From Salinisphaera hydrothermalis C41B8 (lineage in GTDB: Bacteria; Pseudomonadota; Gammaproteobacteria; Nevskiales; Salinisphaeraceae), in NCBI RefSeq assembly GCF_000732535.1, contig NZ_APNK01000003.1:179377-243376 (forward strand): a DNA stretch of 64,000 bases, read 5' to 3'. Shown in pieces: positions 18,854 to 27,740 of this stretch. The position numbers and the translations under genes were made by a program. The notes beneath the pieces are model-generated. The model ran no database searches and was not told the origin of the DNA. It saw nothing but the letters and a program-made list of their open reading frames with translations. How positions within the stretch are numbered: the stretch's first letter is position 1; every line of letters starts with the position of its first letter.

Positions 18854-19681
18854 ATGGCTGATCCCAACGGACACGCCGTACGCTCAGGCCGCAGTCCGCG
18901 CCAACGGGCGCGGCGACGCCGCGCGATTCAATATGTCGCGCTCGCGATCGTGATTGGCGTCCTGGCATTCATGGCCGACTGGCCGACCATCGGGCATACC
19001 TTCTTCGACCCGGCGTTGATACTCAACACCGCCGCCCACGGGCTGTGGCGGGCCTTGTGGAACACACTCGTCTACAGCGCCGGGGGCTTCGTGATCGGCT
19101 TGGCGGCCGGGACCTTGCTCGCGTTGATGCGTTTGTCCGAGGTCGCCCCGTATCGCTGGCTGGCGACCCTCTATATCGAGTTCTTCCGTGGCCTGCCGGC
19201 GTTGATCGTATTCATCGCACTCTCACTGTTGCCGCTCGCGTTCCAGGGACTGGCGATGCCGTTTTCACCCTATGGCACGGTCTGGGCGGCGCTGGGCATC
19301 GTCGGCAGTGCGTATATGGCGGAAACCATTCGCGCCGGTATTCTGGCGGTGCCCCGCGGCCAGATCGAGGCCGCTCGCTCGCTGGGCCTCAGTCCCGCAC
19401 AGACCCTGCGCCAGATCACGCTGCCCCAGGCGTTCCGCCTGATGATTCCGCCGTTGACCAATGAACTGATCATGCTGATCAAGGATTCCTCGCTGGTGTT
19501 CATTGTCGGGCTGTCGGCCGCCAACTTCGATCTGACCAAGTTCGGGCGTGCCGCCGCGAACAACCACGTCAACATCACGCCGCTGGTGGTCGCCGGTCTC
19601 GGCTATCTGATCATCACGCTACCGCTGTCGATCGTGGTGCGACGCATGGAAGCACGGGCCGCCAGCGGGCGCCGGGCATGA
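18854..19681 (+). CDS. Amino-acid ABC transporter permease, HisM/GlnP family
   Basis: A 275-residue integral membrane subunit with an Arg-rich cytoplasmic N-terminus (about 30 residues) and about five to six membrane segments. It has the conserved cytoplasmic EAA loop [17 protein letters not shown] that docks to the ATPase, and the family segment [13 protein letters not shown]. The ATG at 18854 follows the SBP stop by eight bases; an in-frame start at 18809 would overlap the SBP. Only one permease gene is present, so the channel is presumably a homodimer. Confidence 0.93.
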   Translation: MADPNGHAVRSGRSPRQRARRRRAIQYVALAIVIGVLAFMADWPTIGHTFFDPALILNTAAHGLWRALWNTLVYSAGGFVIGLAAGTLLALMRLSEVAPYRWLATLYIEFFRGLPALIVFIALSLLPLAFQGLAMPFSPYGTVWAALGIVGSAYMAETIRAGILAVPRGQIEAARSLGLSPAQTLRQITLPQAFRLMIPPLTNELIMLIKDSSLVFIVGLSAANFDLTKFGRAAANNHVNITPLVVAGLGYLIITLPLSIVVRRMEARAASGRRA

Positions 19682-20421
19682 ACACTGCCCTGGTTGAACT
19701 GGCCGCGGTAAGCAAGACTTTCTCCGGCCAGCGTGTGCTCGACGATATCGACCTCGAGGTGGAGCGCGGCGAGGTCGTATGCGTCATCGGGCCGTCGGGC
19801 TCGGGCAAATCGACTCTTCTGCGCTGCGTGAACCGGCTTGAAACGCCGGACAGCGGACGCGTCGTCGTCGCCGGCGTCGATCTCACCGACCCCGACTGCG
19901 ATATCGATGCCGCCCGCCGCCAGATCGGCATGGTGTTTCAGCAGTTCAACCTGTTTGCCCATCGCAACGTACTCGACAACTGCGCGCTGGCCCTGCGTAC
20001 CGTGCTCGGTCTCAAGCGGACGGAAGCCGAGCGCAAGGCCCGAGATCAACTCGAATGGGTCGGGCTGGCCGATCGCGCCAACGCCTATCCCAGCGAGTTG
20101 TCGGGCGGCCAGCAACAGCGCGTGGCGATCGCACGGGCCCTGGCGATGGACCCGGCGCTCATGCTGTTCGACGAGCCGACCTCGGCGCTCGACCCGGAGT
20201 TGGTCGGCGATGTGCTCACCGTCATGCGACGGCTCGCCGATGCCGGCACGACCATGATCGTGGTCACCCACGAGATGGGCTTCGCGCGCGAAGTGGCCGA
20301 TCGCGTGGTGTTCATGGATGCCGGACGCATCGTCGAACAGGGCACGCCCGCCCAAGTGCTCGGCCATCCACGAGTCGAGCGCACCCGCGATTTTCTGCAG
20401 CGGGTCTCGGTGTCGGGTTAG
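19678..20421 (+). CDS. Amino-acid ABC transporter ATP-binding protein
   Basis: A 247-residue ATPase with all nucleotide-binding motifs intact: Walker [10 protein letters not shown] (about 37-45), Q-loop VFQQFN, signature LSGGQQQR (about 141-148), Walker B with catalytic Glu [13 protein letters not shown], and H-loop VTHEM. It overlaps the permease gene by four bases (ATGA), so the two are translationally coupled. Closest to the GlnQ/HisP subfamily. Confidence 0.95.
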   Translation: MNTALVELAAVSKTFSGQRVLDDIDLEVERGEVVCVIGPSGSGKSTLLRCVNRLETPDSGRVVVAGVDLTDPDCDIDAARRQIGMVFQQFNLFAHRNVLDNCALALRTVLGLKRTEAERKARDQLEWVGLADRANAYPSELSGGQQQRVAIARALAMDPALMLFDEPTSALDPELVGDVLTVMRRLADAGTTMIVVTHEMGFAREVADRVVFMDAGRIVEQGTPAQVLGHPRVERTRDFLQRVSVSG

Positions 20422-20519
20422 ACATCAGTCACGCCGGTTCACGAACGCCTGGTTGGCCGCCAGGACAACGTCATATGTCCGGTGGCGCTCGCCATGAAAA
20501 TCAGCGCCTTAGGCAAGAT

Positions 20520-20548
20520 CAAGCGCTCGCACGAAACTTCAACACGCC
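20520..20548 (+). repeat. Solo terminal inverted repeat of the CTAG element (remnant B0)
   Basis: CTCGCACGAAACTTCAACACGCC at its right part matches the right terminal repeat of the element family with one substitution. It ends at CTAG 20549-20552, which is shared with the left end of full copy B. It is the remains of an older copy into whose end copy B appears to have inserted. Confidence 0.75.
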
Positions 20549-20552
20549 CTAG

Positions 20553-20833
20553 GGTCTGTTGAGGTTTCGTGCGAGTCCGCGCCAAGCGCTGTTTTGCGGC
20601 AAGACGAGGCGTAGCGAACGTGGCGTAGTGGATCTACGCGAGAGAGCTATAACGCTGGATTGCCGCAAAACAGCGCTTGTCACTTCGGGTTGGGCCGCCC
20701 ATAAAAAATTAACTAGGGGCGCCCTGCGGCGTTGCGAGTCTGGGTCGTGGCACGCCACGACGCGGCGACTCGCGCCTTGCCGGACACGATTTGCGGACGC
20801 CAACGCGGCGCTCGCACCAAACCTCAACAGACC
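20553..20833 (+). repeat. CTAG-flanked three-arm repeat element, copy B
   Basis: The terminal inverted repeats are 26 bases or more (GGTCTGTTGAGGTTTCGTGC at left; its near complement at right). Arm 1 is a perfect 19-bp stem starting AAGCGCTGTTTTGCGG. Its tip carries GAGGCGTAGCGAACGTGGC. Arm 2 differs from the other copies by an A/T-rich block around AAAAAATTAACTAG near 20704. It is flanked by CTAG (20549-20552) and CTAA (20834-20837); the latter, read on the minus strand, is the TAG stop of the adjacent stress-protein gene. Confidence 0.9.
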
Positions 20834-21274
20834 CTAAGACGCGCCGCTCGGCTGACGCACGATAAACACGGAATGCCGTGCGTGCCGGACCACCCAGTCC
20901 GCAACGCTGCCCAACAGTACATCCATACGACGCGGATTGTGCGAGGCCATGACGATCAAATCGATTTCGTGATCGTCGGCGGCCCGCACGATCATCCGGC
21001 CGGCGTGGCCAATCAGGACATGGGCGCTCCAGGCGAACCGGGTGCCCAGGCGTTCCTCGCCGATCCGGTCGAGATGCCGCTGTGCTTCGCCCGTGATCTT
21101 GTGCATGTAGCGTTTCTCGATCGAGGGGAAATAACCCAGCGACAGCTGCGGCAGCACGCTCAACAGCACAAATGTGCTGTCGTGCATCGCGGCCTGCTCG
21201 ACGGCGCAGGCAAAAACCTCGTCGAGCACTTCTTCGTGCTCCAGATCGATCGGCAACAAAATCTTGTGCGCCAT
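20834..21274 (-). CDS. Universal stress protein, UspA family (first of two)
   Basis: A 146-residue Usp-fold protein. The N-terminal strand KILLPIDLEHEE and C-terminal LLGSVADWVVRHARHSVFIVR are typical. The ATP-binding GxxG that normally precedes the last part is replaced by ASHNPRRMD, so nucleotide binding is doubtful. The SD-like GGAAGCGGG supports the ATG at 21274 over the one at 21289. The TAG stop is formed by the outermost bases of repeat copy B. The partner copy at 22010-22510 has the same ASHNP variation. Confidence 0.9.
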   Translation of the reverse strand: MAHKILLPIDLEHEEVLDEVFACAVEQAAMHDSTFVLLSVLPQLSLGYFPSIEKRYMHKITGEAQRHLDRIGEERLGTRFAWSAHVLIGHAGRMIVRAADDHEIDLIVMASHNPRRMDVLLGSVADWVVRHARHSVFIVRQPSGAS

Positions 21275-21402
21275 GATCCCGCTTCCCATGGGTCTTGCTC
21301 CGATTCTCGCGCCGCACGCGTCCCAGCCGCTTGACCGAGATCAACGCCGGGTCGTGGCGTCTACGTCAGGATCGCCCCAAGGCACAACGCAATGGACCGA
21401 TC

Positions 21403-21993
21403 ATGCACAACGCGCCACCGGACGATCCGCTCAAGGAACTCGCGCGTGTTATCGAACACGCCTACGAAGCCGGCGAAATCGAACCGCTGGCCGCGACGCT
21501 GGCCACGGTCGACTCGGCGTTGAACCGGCCATCGGCCCGCACGGTATATGTGCACTTGCTACCCGACGGTATCGGGCTATTCGTCAATACATTCAGCGGC
21601 AAGGGTCGCCAGTTGTTGTGGAACCCTTACGCGGCGCTCTGCTTCTATTGGCGCAAGATCGAACAACAGACCATTGTGGAAGGGCCCTGCGAAGTTCTCG
21701 ACGCGGCCACCGCCGACCGCCTATGGCGTAAACGCCCGCGCGAAAGCACGCTGGTGGCCCAGGCGCTGGATTCGACCGACCCTCTGGACAGTGACCAGGA
21801 GCTATCCGAGCGCATCGCCGTCACCCGGCAACGCTACAGCTTCGAACACCCGCCGCGGCCCGAGCACTGGCAAGGCTACCGACTGATACCGGAACGCGTG
21901 GAATTCTGGACCACCGGCTGGGACCGCGCCCGTCACCGTCGAATCTACGAACGCGACGACAGCGGCTGGCGAGCGATGCGCCAGCCGCCATAG
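21403..21993 (+). CDS. Pyridoxamine 5'-phosphate oxidase-family flavoprotein
   Basis: A 196-residue protein with the FMN-binding split-barrel layout of PdxH: an N-terminal helix, SGKGRQLLWNPYAALCFYW (FMN phosphate and stacking region), EGPCEVLD, and the C-terminal WQGYRLIPERVEFWTTG. It is more divergent than true PdxH, so it may act on another substrate. It lies between two inward-facing minus-strand Usp genes and starts 129 bases from the first. The ATG at 21403 is preferred over 21295, which adds a basic, low-conservation leader. Confidence 0.85.
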   Translation: MHNAPPDDPLKELARVIEHAYEAGEIEPLAATLATVDSALNRPSARTVYVHLLPDGIGLFVNTFSGKGRQLLWNPYAALCFYWRKIEQQTIVEGPCEVLDAATADRLWRKRPRESTLVAQALDSTDPLDSDQELSERIAVTRQRYSFEHPPRPEHWQGYRLIPERVEFWTTGWDRARHRRIYERDDSGWRAMRQPP

Positions 21994-22009
21994 AACGGTT
22001 TATCGCGGT

Positions 22010-22510
22010 TCAGCGAGCACCGGAACCGCTGGCTTGGGCGGATTCTGTCTTCGATGCGTCGGATGCGGCTTCACCGGCCTCGGCCGACTGCCGAACCACC
22101 AGGACCGAATGCCGCGCATGCTTGACCACTTGCGCGGCCGTACTGCCCAGAAACACGTCCCAGACCAGCGGATTGTGCGACGCGAGGATGATCAGATCGG
22201 CCTCGACACGGTCGGCATAACGCACGATCGTGCGCGCCACCGGGCCGAGCTCGATATCGATATGCCACTCGCAGGCATCACCGAGGCGCTCTTTGCCGAT
22301 CCGCGTGAGTTCGTTACGCGCATGCCGGGTATAGCGTTCGACATACGCCGAATCCAGGTACGGGAACTCTGTGGCGTAATGGCCCAGTACGACATTGAGC
22401 AGCATGACCTTGGTGGGCTCGATGTTGATCTGGCGGCGCACCGCCGCGAACACGCTGTCGAGTACGGCCGGCTGGGTAAGATCCACGGGCACGAGTATCG
22501 TCTGCGACAT
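22010..22510 (-). CDS. Universal stress protein, UspA family (second of two)
   Basis: A 166-residue Usp-fold protein, paralogous to the 20834-21274 gene: both share the YFP/EFP...Y..R region, RIGKERLG/RIGEERLG, ASHNP in place of the ATP-binding GxxG, and KHARHSVLVVRQ at the end. A Ser/Ala-rich 20-residue tail is added. The ATG at 22510 begins the Usp fold (SQTILVPVDL); the upstream open frame runs into repeat copy C and is discounted. Confidence 0.9.
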   Translation of the reverse strand: MSQTILVPVDLTQPAVLDSVFAAVRRQINIEPTKVMLLNVVLGHYATEFPYLDSAYVERYTRHARNELTRIGKERLGDACEWHIDIELGPVARTIVRYADRVEADLIILASHNPLVWDVFLGSTAAQVVKHARHSVLVVRQSAEAGEAASDASKTESAQASGSGAR

Positions 22511-22627
22511 GATCGGGCACCTCGGTTGTTGCAGGCAGGCGTTCAAGTGCCAGTCTGCGCCCGCGGGCGACCCACACCTTTGACCGAAATCAAACCCGCG
22601 CAGCACCGGCGTATATGAGCGCAAACG

Positions 22628-22876
22628 GGCGTGCGGAGGTGTCGCCCGAGCGCGCCACGCCCCCGACTGGCAACGCCGCAGGGCGCCCCGGATTGTTATC
22701 GGCGGCCCACCACTGAACGGGCAGTCGCCCATATTGGACAATACAACGGCAATACAGCGTTGTGGTTCTCTCGCGTAGAGTCGCTACGCCACGTTCGCTA
22801 CGCCTCGTCTGGCCGCATTTTCGTCAAATTTTCATGGCGCAAATGGGCACGGGCTCGTACGAAACCTCAACCGGCC
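22628..22876 (-). repeat. Three-arm repeat element, degenerate copy C
   Basis: In reverse orientation to A and B. The right end (plus strand) has CTCGTACGAAACCTCAACC and the tip motif CTACGCCACGTTCGCTACGC is intact, whereas the left end GGGCGTGCGGAGGTGTCG is diverged. CTAG flanks are absent. Arm 1 is shortened and held by GCCCAT/ATGGGC. The element ends only about 12 bases before the mprF start codon and so provides most of that gene's leader. Confidence 0.75.
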
Positions 22877-22888
22877 CCGGGATACGTC

Positions 22889-25477
22889 ATGTCGGAAACC
22901 GCTCTCGAACGCTCTTCTGTTTCCGCACGCTTGCGTCGCTTTGCGCCGCTGCTGCTGATCGCTGCGGTCGCGGCCCTGCTATTGGTGGAGTCGCGCCATG
23001 TGAATCTGGCCGCGATCCAGCATGCGCTGGCTGGTGTGGCGCCGCTTTGGCTGGCCGTGCTCGGCCTGGGCGGGCTGTTCGCGATCGCGGTGATGTCGAG
23101 CTATGACGTGCTGGCGGCGCGTTTTGTCGCGCTCGACCGCCAGCCGCTGGAAAGTTTGCGGCTGGGCATGCTCGCCAACGGCATCAACAATATCGCGAGT
23201 CTGTCGGGCATCACCGGTTCCGGCTTGCGCGTGCTGCTGCTCACGCGCGATGGCGCGGCGACCGCCAGTGCCGTGCGCTATGCCGCGCTGGTGGCCAGCG
23301 CCTCCCCGTTGGGGCTATCGGCGTTGGCCTGGATCACGCTGATCGTGCGCCCGGCGATCCTCGCGGCCACCCCGGTGCCCGAGTGGCTGGTGCTGGTGGC
23401 GCTTGGCGTGATCGCGCTGTACTTGCCCGCGTATTTCATCCTGGCCACGACGTCGTTGCTGCGCTTTGGCCCGTTGCAGGCGATCGAACGCATCCGTCCG
23501 CTCGAAGCCCTGGCATTCATTACGGCGTCGGTGATCGACTGGGCGATCGCCGGCGCGCTGCTGTGGGGCTGTCTGGCCGTGCTCGGCGCCGGCGTGTCGC
23601 CGGCGGCCGTGATTGCCGCATTCGCGCTGGCGGCGACGCTGGGCATGCTCAGCTTTCTGCCCGGCGGGCTCGGCGTGTTCGACGTCACGCTGGTGGGGCT
23701 ACTGGCATCCCACGCGGTAAGCGCGAACACCGCCGTTGCTGCCTTGGTGCTCTATCGCGTGGCCTACTATCTGGTGCCGTTGATCGTGGCGCTCGCGCTC
23801 GGCGCCAACGAGCTGCGCGCCAGCCGGCTGGCCGATACGCTGCGCACGCATCCGGCCATCCAGATCATTGCCTGGCCGGTCGGCCGGGCCGTGGATCTGG
23901 GGATTCGGGTGATCGCCTGGCTGACCGCGGCCAGTGGCGTGGTGCTGCTGGCGGGCGCGGCGTTTCCCAACCTACTGGCGCACACACGACTGCTGCGTGC
24001 CTGGTTGCCGTTGCCGGCGGTCGAGGCCAGCCATATGGCCAGCGTGGCGATCGGGCTGACGCTGGTATTCGCCGCGCGCGGGCTGTCGCTGCGGCTGAAC
24101 CGCGCGCTGTGGCTGGCGCTCGGGCTGCTGGTGGCCGGCGCGGTCTTCGGTCTGCTGCGCGGACTGGACTGGGGCACCAGTCTGATGCTGGCGGCGGTCG
24201 CTGGCGTGCTCTGGCTCAATCGCGCGTCCTTCGATCGGCGCGGCAGCCTGGCCCGACAGCTGGGTGAATGGCAATGGATCGCCGCTCTCGCCGCCGCGCT
24301 GGGGGTGTATTTCATCATTGGCGAGGCGTTCTATCCGGCCCACGGCGCCAGCGTCTTTCACTTCAATTTCGGCGCCCATGGTCCGCGTTTCCTGCGCGGC
24401 CTGATGATCGCGCTGATCAGCGTGATCGTACTCATGGTCTGGAGCTGGCCGCGCTGGCCCCGCCCCGAACTTGAACGCCCGAGCCGGGCCGATCTGGACG
24501 CGCTCGCCGCCTGGCTCGAGTCCCACGGCTCCAACGGCTATTCGCACCTCATGCTGCTGGGCGACAAGACGCTGCGCTACAGCGCCAACGAACAGGCCAT
24601 GATCGGCTTCGCGGCCATCCGTAATCGGCTGATCGCGCTGGGCGACCCGGTGGGCGATACCGAGGCGCGCCGGACCGCGATCGCCGATTTCCGGCGTTTT
24701 GCCGAAGACCGGCACTGCACGCCGCTGTTCTATCAAGTGGGCCCGGATTATCTGTCGGACTATCTCGATCACGGCTTCGTGCTGTTCAAGCTCGGCGAGA
24801 TCGGCCGGGTGGATCTGGTCAATTTCTCGATGAAAGGCAAGATCAACGAGGACAAACGCGGCGCGATCAATCGCGGCAACCGCATGGGGCTGGACTTCGA
24901 GCTGCGCGAGCCGCCCTTCGATGCGGCGCTGATGAGCGAGCTGCGCGCCGTCTCCGACGACTGGCTCGGCGAGAAACCCGCCGAAAAAGCTTTTTCGCTC
25001 GGTCGCTTCGATGCCGACTATCTCCAGCGCGCGCCCGTCGCCCTGGTGCGCGACGCGGACGGCACGTTGATCGCGTTCGCGAGCATTCTGCCGAGCTACG
25101 GGCATCGCGAGGAATACTCGATCGATCTGATGCGTCATCGCGAATCCGCGCCGGGCGGCACCATGGATTTTCTGTTCGTCCGCCTCATGCAGGAAGCCCA
25201 GACCCTGGGCTATCACTGGTTCAATCTCGGCATGGCACCGCTGGCCGGCGTCGGCGATACGCCCTGGGCCAACACGGCCGAACAGCTCGCGCGGCTGGCG
25301 TTCGAGCACGGCAACCGGTTCTACAACTACAAGGGGCTGCGCGCGTTCAAGGAGAAATGGCACCCGGTCTGGCAATCGATGTATCTCGCCTATCCGCCCG
25401 AGGCGCGCTTGTCGACGTTGCAGCTGGATATCGCCGCGCTGATCGCCGGCGGCTATCGGCGCATTATCGGCCATTGA
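22889..25477 (+). CDS. mprF: Bifunctional phosphatidylglycerol lysyltransferase/flippase MprF
   Basis: An 862-residue protein of the usual MprF size. About 14 membrane segments in residues 15-560 form the flippase, followed by a cytoplasmic DUF2156 GNAT-like domain that transfers an aminoacyl group from tRNA to phosphatidylglycerol (SNGYSHLMLLGDKTLRYS, YNYKGLRAFKEKWHPVWQ). Modification lowers the negative surface charge and protects against cationic peptides. The ATG at 22889 fits the start of the first membrane helix. The SD is poor, and repeat copy C lies immediately upstream. Whether lysine or alanine is transferred cannot be told. Confidence 0.93.
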   Translation: MSETALERSSVSARLRRFAPLLLIAAVAALLLVESRHVNLAAIQHALAGVAPLWLAVLGLGGLFAIAVMSSYDVLAARFVALDRQPLESLRLGMLANGINNIASLSGITGSGLRVLLLTRDGAATASAVRYAALVASASPLGLSALAWITLIVRPAILAATPVPEWLVLVALGVIALYLPAYFILATTSLLRFGPLQAIERIRPLEALAFITASVIDWAIAGALLWGCLAVLGAGVSPAAVIAAFALAATLGMLSFLPGGLGVFDVTLVGLLASHAVSANTAVAALVLYRVAYYLVPLIVALALGANELRASRLADTLRTHPAIQIIAWPVGRAVDLGIRVIAWLTAASGVVLLAGAAFPNLLAHTRLLRAWLPLPAVEASHMASVAIGLTLVFAARGLSLRLNRALWLALGLLVAGAVFGLLRGLDWGTSLMLAAVAGVLWLNRASFDRRGSLARQLGEWQWIAALAAALGVYFIIGEAFYPAHGASVFHFNFGAHGPRFLRGLMIALISVIVLMVWSWPRWPRPELERPSRADLDALAAWLESHGSNGYSHLMLLGDKTLRYSANEQAMIGFAAIRNRLIALGDPVGDTEARRTAIADFRRFAEDRHCTPLFYQVGPDYLSDYLDHGFVLFKLGEIGRVDLVNFSMKGKINEDKRGAINRGNRMGLDFELREPPFDAALMSELRAVSDDWLGEKPAEKAFSLGRFDADYLQRAPVALVRDADGTLIAFASILPSYGHREEYSIDLMRHRESAPGGTMDFLFVRLMQEAQTLGYHWFNLGMAPLAGVGDTPWANTAEQLARLAFEHGNRFYNYKGLRAFKEKWHPVWQSMYLAYPPEARLSTLQLDIAALIAGGYRRIIGH

Positions 25478-25616
25478 GCACGGCATATCGGGCGCGGCCG
25501 GCTCACGCCCCGCGATCGTGCTACGGCGTGTTGGCGGATACGAAGTAGCCGTGGCTTTGCCCCGTTTGGGCGTCGGCGGATCGCGCTCTTCAGTGCGGTT
25601 CACCTAGACTAGACGT

Positions 25617-26213
25617 ATGCCTGGCTCCTCTCGTGCCCCAACCCGTCGCCGCCGTACGCGCCGTACGCCCGCCACGGCACCCACGCGGCTGATCGGCCTG
25701 AACAAGCCCTACGACGTCCTCTCCCAGTTCACCGACGACGCCGGGCGAGCGACGCTGGCGAATTTTGTGGACGTGCCGGGCGTCTATCCCGCCGGCCGGC
25801 TCGATCGCGACAGCGAAGGGCTGTTGTTGCTGACCAACAACGGCAAGCTCAACGCCAAGATCACCCAGCCAGCGCGCAAGATGCCGAAGACCTACTGGGC
25901 TCAGGTGGAAGGCACACCCGACGCGCATCAGCTCGCAGCCCTGCGCGCCGGGCCGACGATCAAGGATGGGCCCACCGCGCCAGCCACGATCGAATGCATG
26001 GACGAACCCGCGCTCTGGCCGCGGCATCCGCCCGTGCGTTATCGCAAGACGGTGCCCACACAATGGCTCGCGATCACCATCACCGAAGGCCGCAATCGCC
26101 AGGTCCGGCGCATGACCGCCGCGGTCGATCTGCCCACCCTTCGGCTGGTGCGCGTGGCGATCGGCGACTGGCGGCTCGGCGACCTCGCGCCGGGCGAGTG
26201 GCGGGATTTCTAG
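25617..26213 (+). CDS. rluE: 23S rRNA pseudouridine synthase, RluE-type
   Basis: A 198-residue RsuA-family pseudouridine synthase. Catalytic Asp is in GRLDRDSEG (about residue 63), preceded by [17 protein letters not shown] and followed by [18 protein letters not shown], a pattern specific to RluE, which modifies U2457 of 23S rRNA in E. coli. The first 20 residues are Arg/Thr-rich and no S4 domain is present, as usual for RluE. Convergent with the phosphoesterase gene, six bases apart. Confidence 0.9.
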   Translation: MPGSSRAPTRRRRTRRTPATAPTRLIGLNKPYDVLSQFTDDAGRATLANFVDVPGVYPAGRLDRDSEGLLLLTNNGKLNAKITQPARKMPKTYWAQVEGTPDAHQLAALRAGPTIKDGPTAPATIECMDEPALWPRHPPVRYRKTVPTQWLAITITEGRNRQVRRMTAAVDLPTLRLVRVAIGDWRLGDLAPGEWRDF

Positions 26214-26219
26214 TCCGGT

Positions 26220-26708
26220 TTATCGGCGACGCCGCGACAACGGCTCGAACACGACCGGCTCGACCCGCCAGCGATCGGCCTCGGCGGTGAGTTCGATATA
26301 ACCCGGGCCGCCGTAAGCCCGGCTCTTGCCGGCCGCGCCCGGGTTGAGCAGCCAAGGGCTATCGTCGATTTCCAGCACGCGCCGGTGACTGTGGCCACAG
26401 ACCACGGCGCGGGCGTCGGGGAACTCGGCCCGTAGACGGCGATGCCGCTGCTTCGCGGGCCACTGGTGGCCGTGCATCACCGCCAACGTGCCGCCCGGCA
26501 GTTCGCGCTCTGCCGAGGCCGGCCACGGGCAATCGTCCGGATCGTTGTTGCCGGCCACGATCATCAAGTCGTCGCCGAGGGGCGCGAGTTCTTCGGCGAT
26601 GCCGGTGCCCACATCACCGGCGTGCACGATCAGCGGCGCGCCCGCGATACGTTCGACGACGCGCGGGTCGAGAAAACCATGGGTGTCGGCCAGAATCACG
26701 ATACGCAT
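26220..26708 (-). CDS. YfcE-type metallophosphoesterase
   Basis: A 162-residue calcineurin-like phosphoesterase with all five metal motifs in order: ADTHG, HAGDVG, AGNND, MHGHQ and CGHSH. The size and compact layout match YfcE/MJ0936-type cytoplasmic phosphodiesterases. Physiological substrate unknown. Divergent from the ParA gene across 60 bases. Confidence 0.92.
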   Translation of the reverse strand: MRIVILADTHGFLDPRVVERIAGAPLIVHAGDVGTGIAEELAPLGDDLMIVAGNNDPDDCPWPASAERELPGGTLAVMHGHQWPAKQRHRRLRAEFPDARAVVCGHSHRRVLEIDDSPWLLNPGAAGKSRAYGGPGYIELTAEADRWRVEPVVFEPLSRRRR

Positions 26709-26768
26709 GCCGCCCGACTATGACGGGCTGCCATCGCTTTGTCACAGAATTGTCGTAATCTAGGCCGC

Positions 26769-27500
26769 ATGAAAACCTGGGCGCTCTACAGTCTGAAGGG
26801 CGGTGTCGGCAAGACGGCCGCTGCCGTTAACCTCGCCTACGAGGCGGCCGCCGCCGGACGGCACGTGCTGCTCTGGGATCTCGATCCGCAGGGGGCGGCG
26901 AGCTGGTATTTCGGCATCGACGAACCCGCCGGCATCTCGGCCAAGAAGATCGTGACCGGCACCGTGCCGCTCGGCCGTTACGTCCGGCCGACGGCCTACG
27001 AGCGGCTATCGGTCCTCCCGGGCGACCGCGGCTATCGTCAATGGGATGCCGAAATCCATGCCGCCAAAAGCCCGCGCAAGGTACTGGAACGACTGATCGA
27101 GCCCTTTTCCGAGACCTACTCGCTGCTGATTCTCGACTGCCCGCCGGGCATTGGCGCGCTCGCCACCGCTATTCTGCGGGCCGCGGACCGCGTACTCGTG
27201 CCGGTGGTGCCGACCCCATTGTCGTTGCGCGCGCTCGACGAGGTGATGGAACACATCGCGGAGAAGAAAGTCGGCAAAACTCGCGTGCGGCCCTTCTTCT
27301 CCATGGCCGATCGGCGGCGCACCCTGCATCGCCAGTTGATCGCCGAACCACCGGAGAGCATGGCCCGGGCGCCCGAGGTGTTCGTGGACTACAGCAGCCA
27401 CGTCGAGCAGATGGGCGCCCACCGCGCGCCGATCCGCGAATTCGCCCCGCGCAGCCGCGCCGCAACGCAATTCGCCGAACTCTACCGCGCGCTGGATTAA
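26769..27500 (+). CDS. ParA/MinD-family ATPase, orphan
   Basis: A 243-residue deviant-Walker ATPase: KGGVGKTA at about 10-17, the dimerisation/hydrolysis strand LLWDLDPQGAAS and ILDCPPGIG. It lacks an N-terminal helix-turn-helix, so it is of the small ParA type. No ParB or parS-like repeat is nearby, which argues against chromosome partition and for cargo positioning or a solitary role. The ATG at 26769 is preferred to the in-frame 26739 start because the P-loop then sits at the usual distance. Confidence 0.88.
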   Translation: MKTWALYSLKGGVGKTAAAVNLAYEAAAAGRHVLLWDLDPQGAASWYFGIDEPAGISAKKIVTGTVPLGRYVRPTAYERLSVLPGDRGYRQWDAEIHAAKSPRKVLERLIEPFSETYSLLILDCPPGIGALATAILRAADRVLVPVVPTPLSLRALDEVMEHIAEKKVGKTRVRPFFSMADRRRTLHRQLIAEPPESMARAPEVFVDYSSHVEQMGAHRAPIREFAPRSRAATQFAELYRALD

Positions 27501-27501
27501 A

Positions 27502-27528
27502 CACCCGTTTCAAACTTGAAGACGGGTG
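27502..27528 (+). terminator. Hairpin after the ParA gene
   Basis: A 7-bp outer stem CACCCGT/ACGGGTG with an inner TTCAA/TTGAA extension begins two bases after the ParA stop. No T-run follows; likely a terminator or 3' stabiliser. Confidence 0.5.
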
Positions 27529-27579
27529 AGTCGTGAAATCCGAATTCGCCCAGCGTCATCGGCTACCAGCGCCGATCCA

Positions 27580-27690
27580 CGACGGGTGGGTGGTACCCCA
27601 GCCTGAGAGGGGCGACGTTGTCCCTTTCCGGCCTCGTTCCGTGAAGAAAGCGATCCACGAATTTCGCAGATGACACGGATGCGGTCTTGC
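27580..27690 (+). repeat. Possible diverged copy of a second intergenic repeat
   Basis: CTTTCCGGCCTCGTTCCGTG, AAGAAAGCGATCC and GCAGATGACAC here resemble the segment at 63490-63545 (CTTTTCGGGCTTCGTTCGAC, GGAAAGGATCCGCAGATGAC) and, more weakly, 55695-55725. The alignment was done by eye and is short. Confidence 0.35.
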
Positions 27691-27740
27691 GCCCCGATCG
27701 AACTCTCACCGCCATCGGTGAAATCTGCCGATCAACGCCT

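Noticed and set aside
23972..25603. 543-codon minus-strand open frame
   Set aside because: Antisense to mprF, no domain or SD; a shadow frame.
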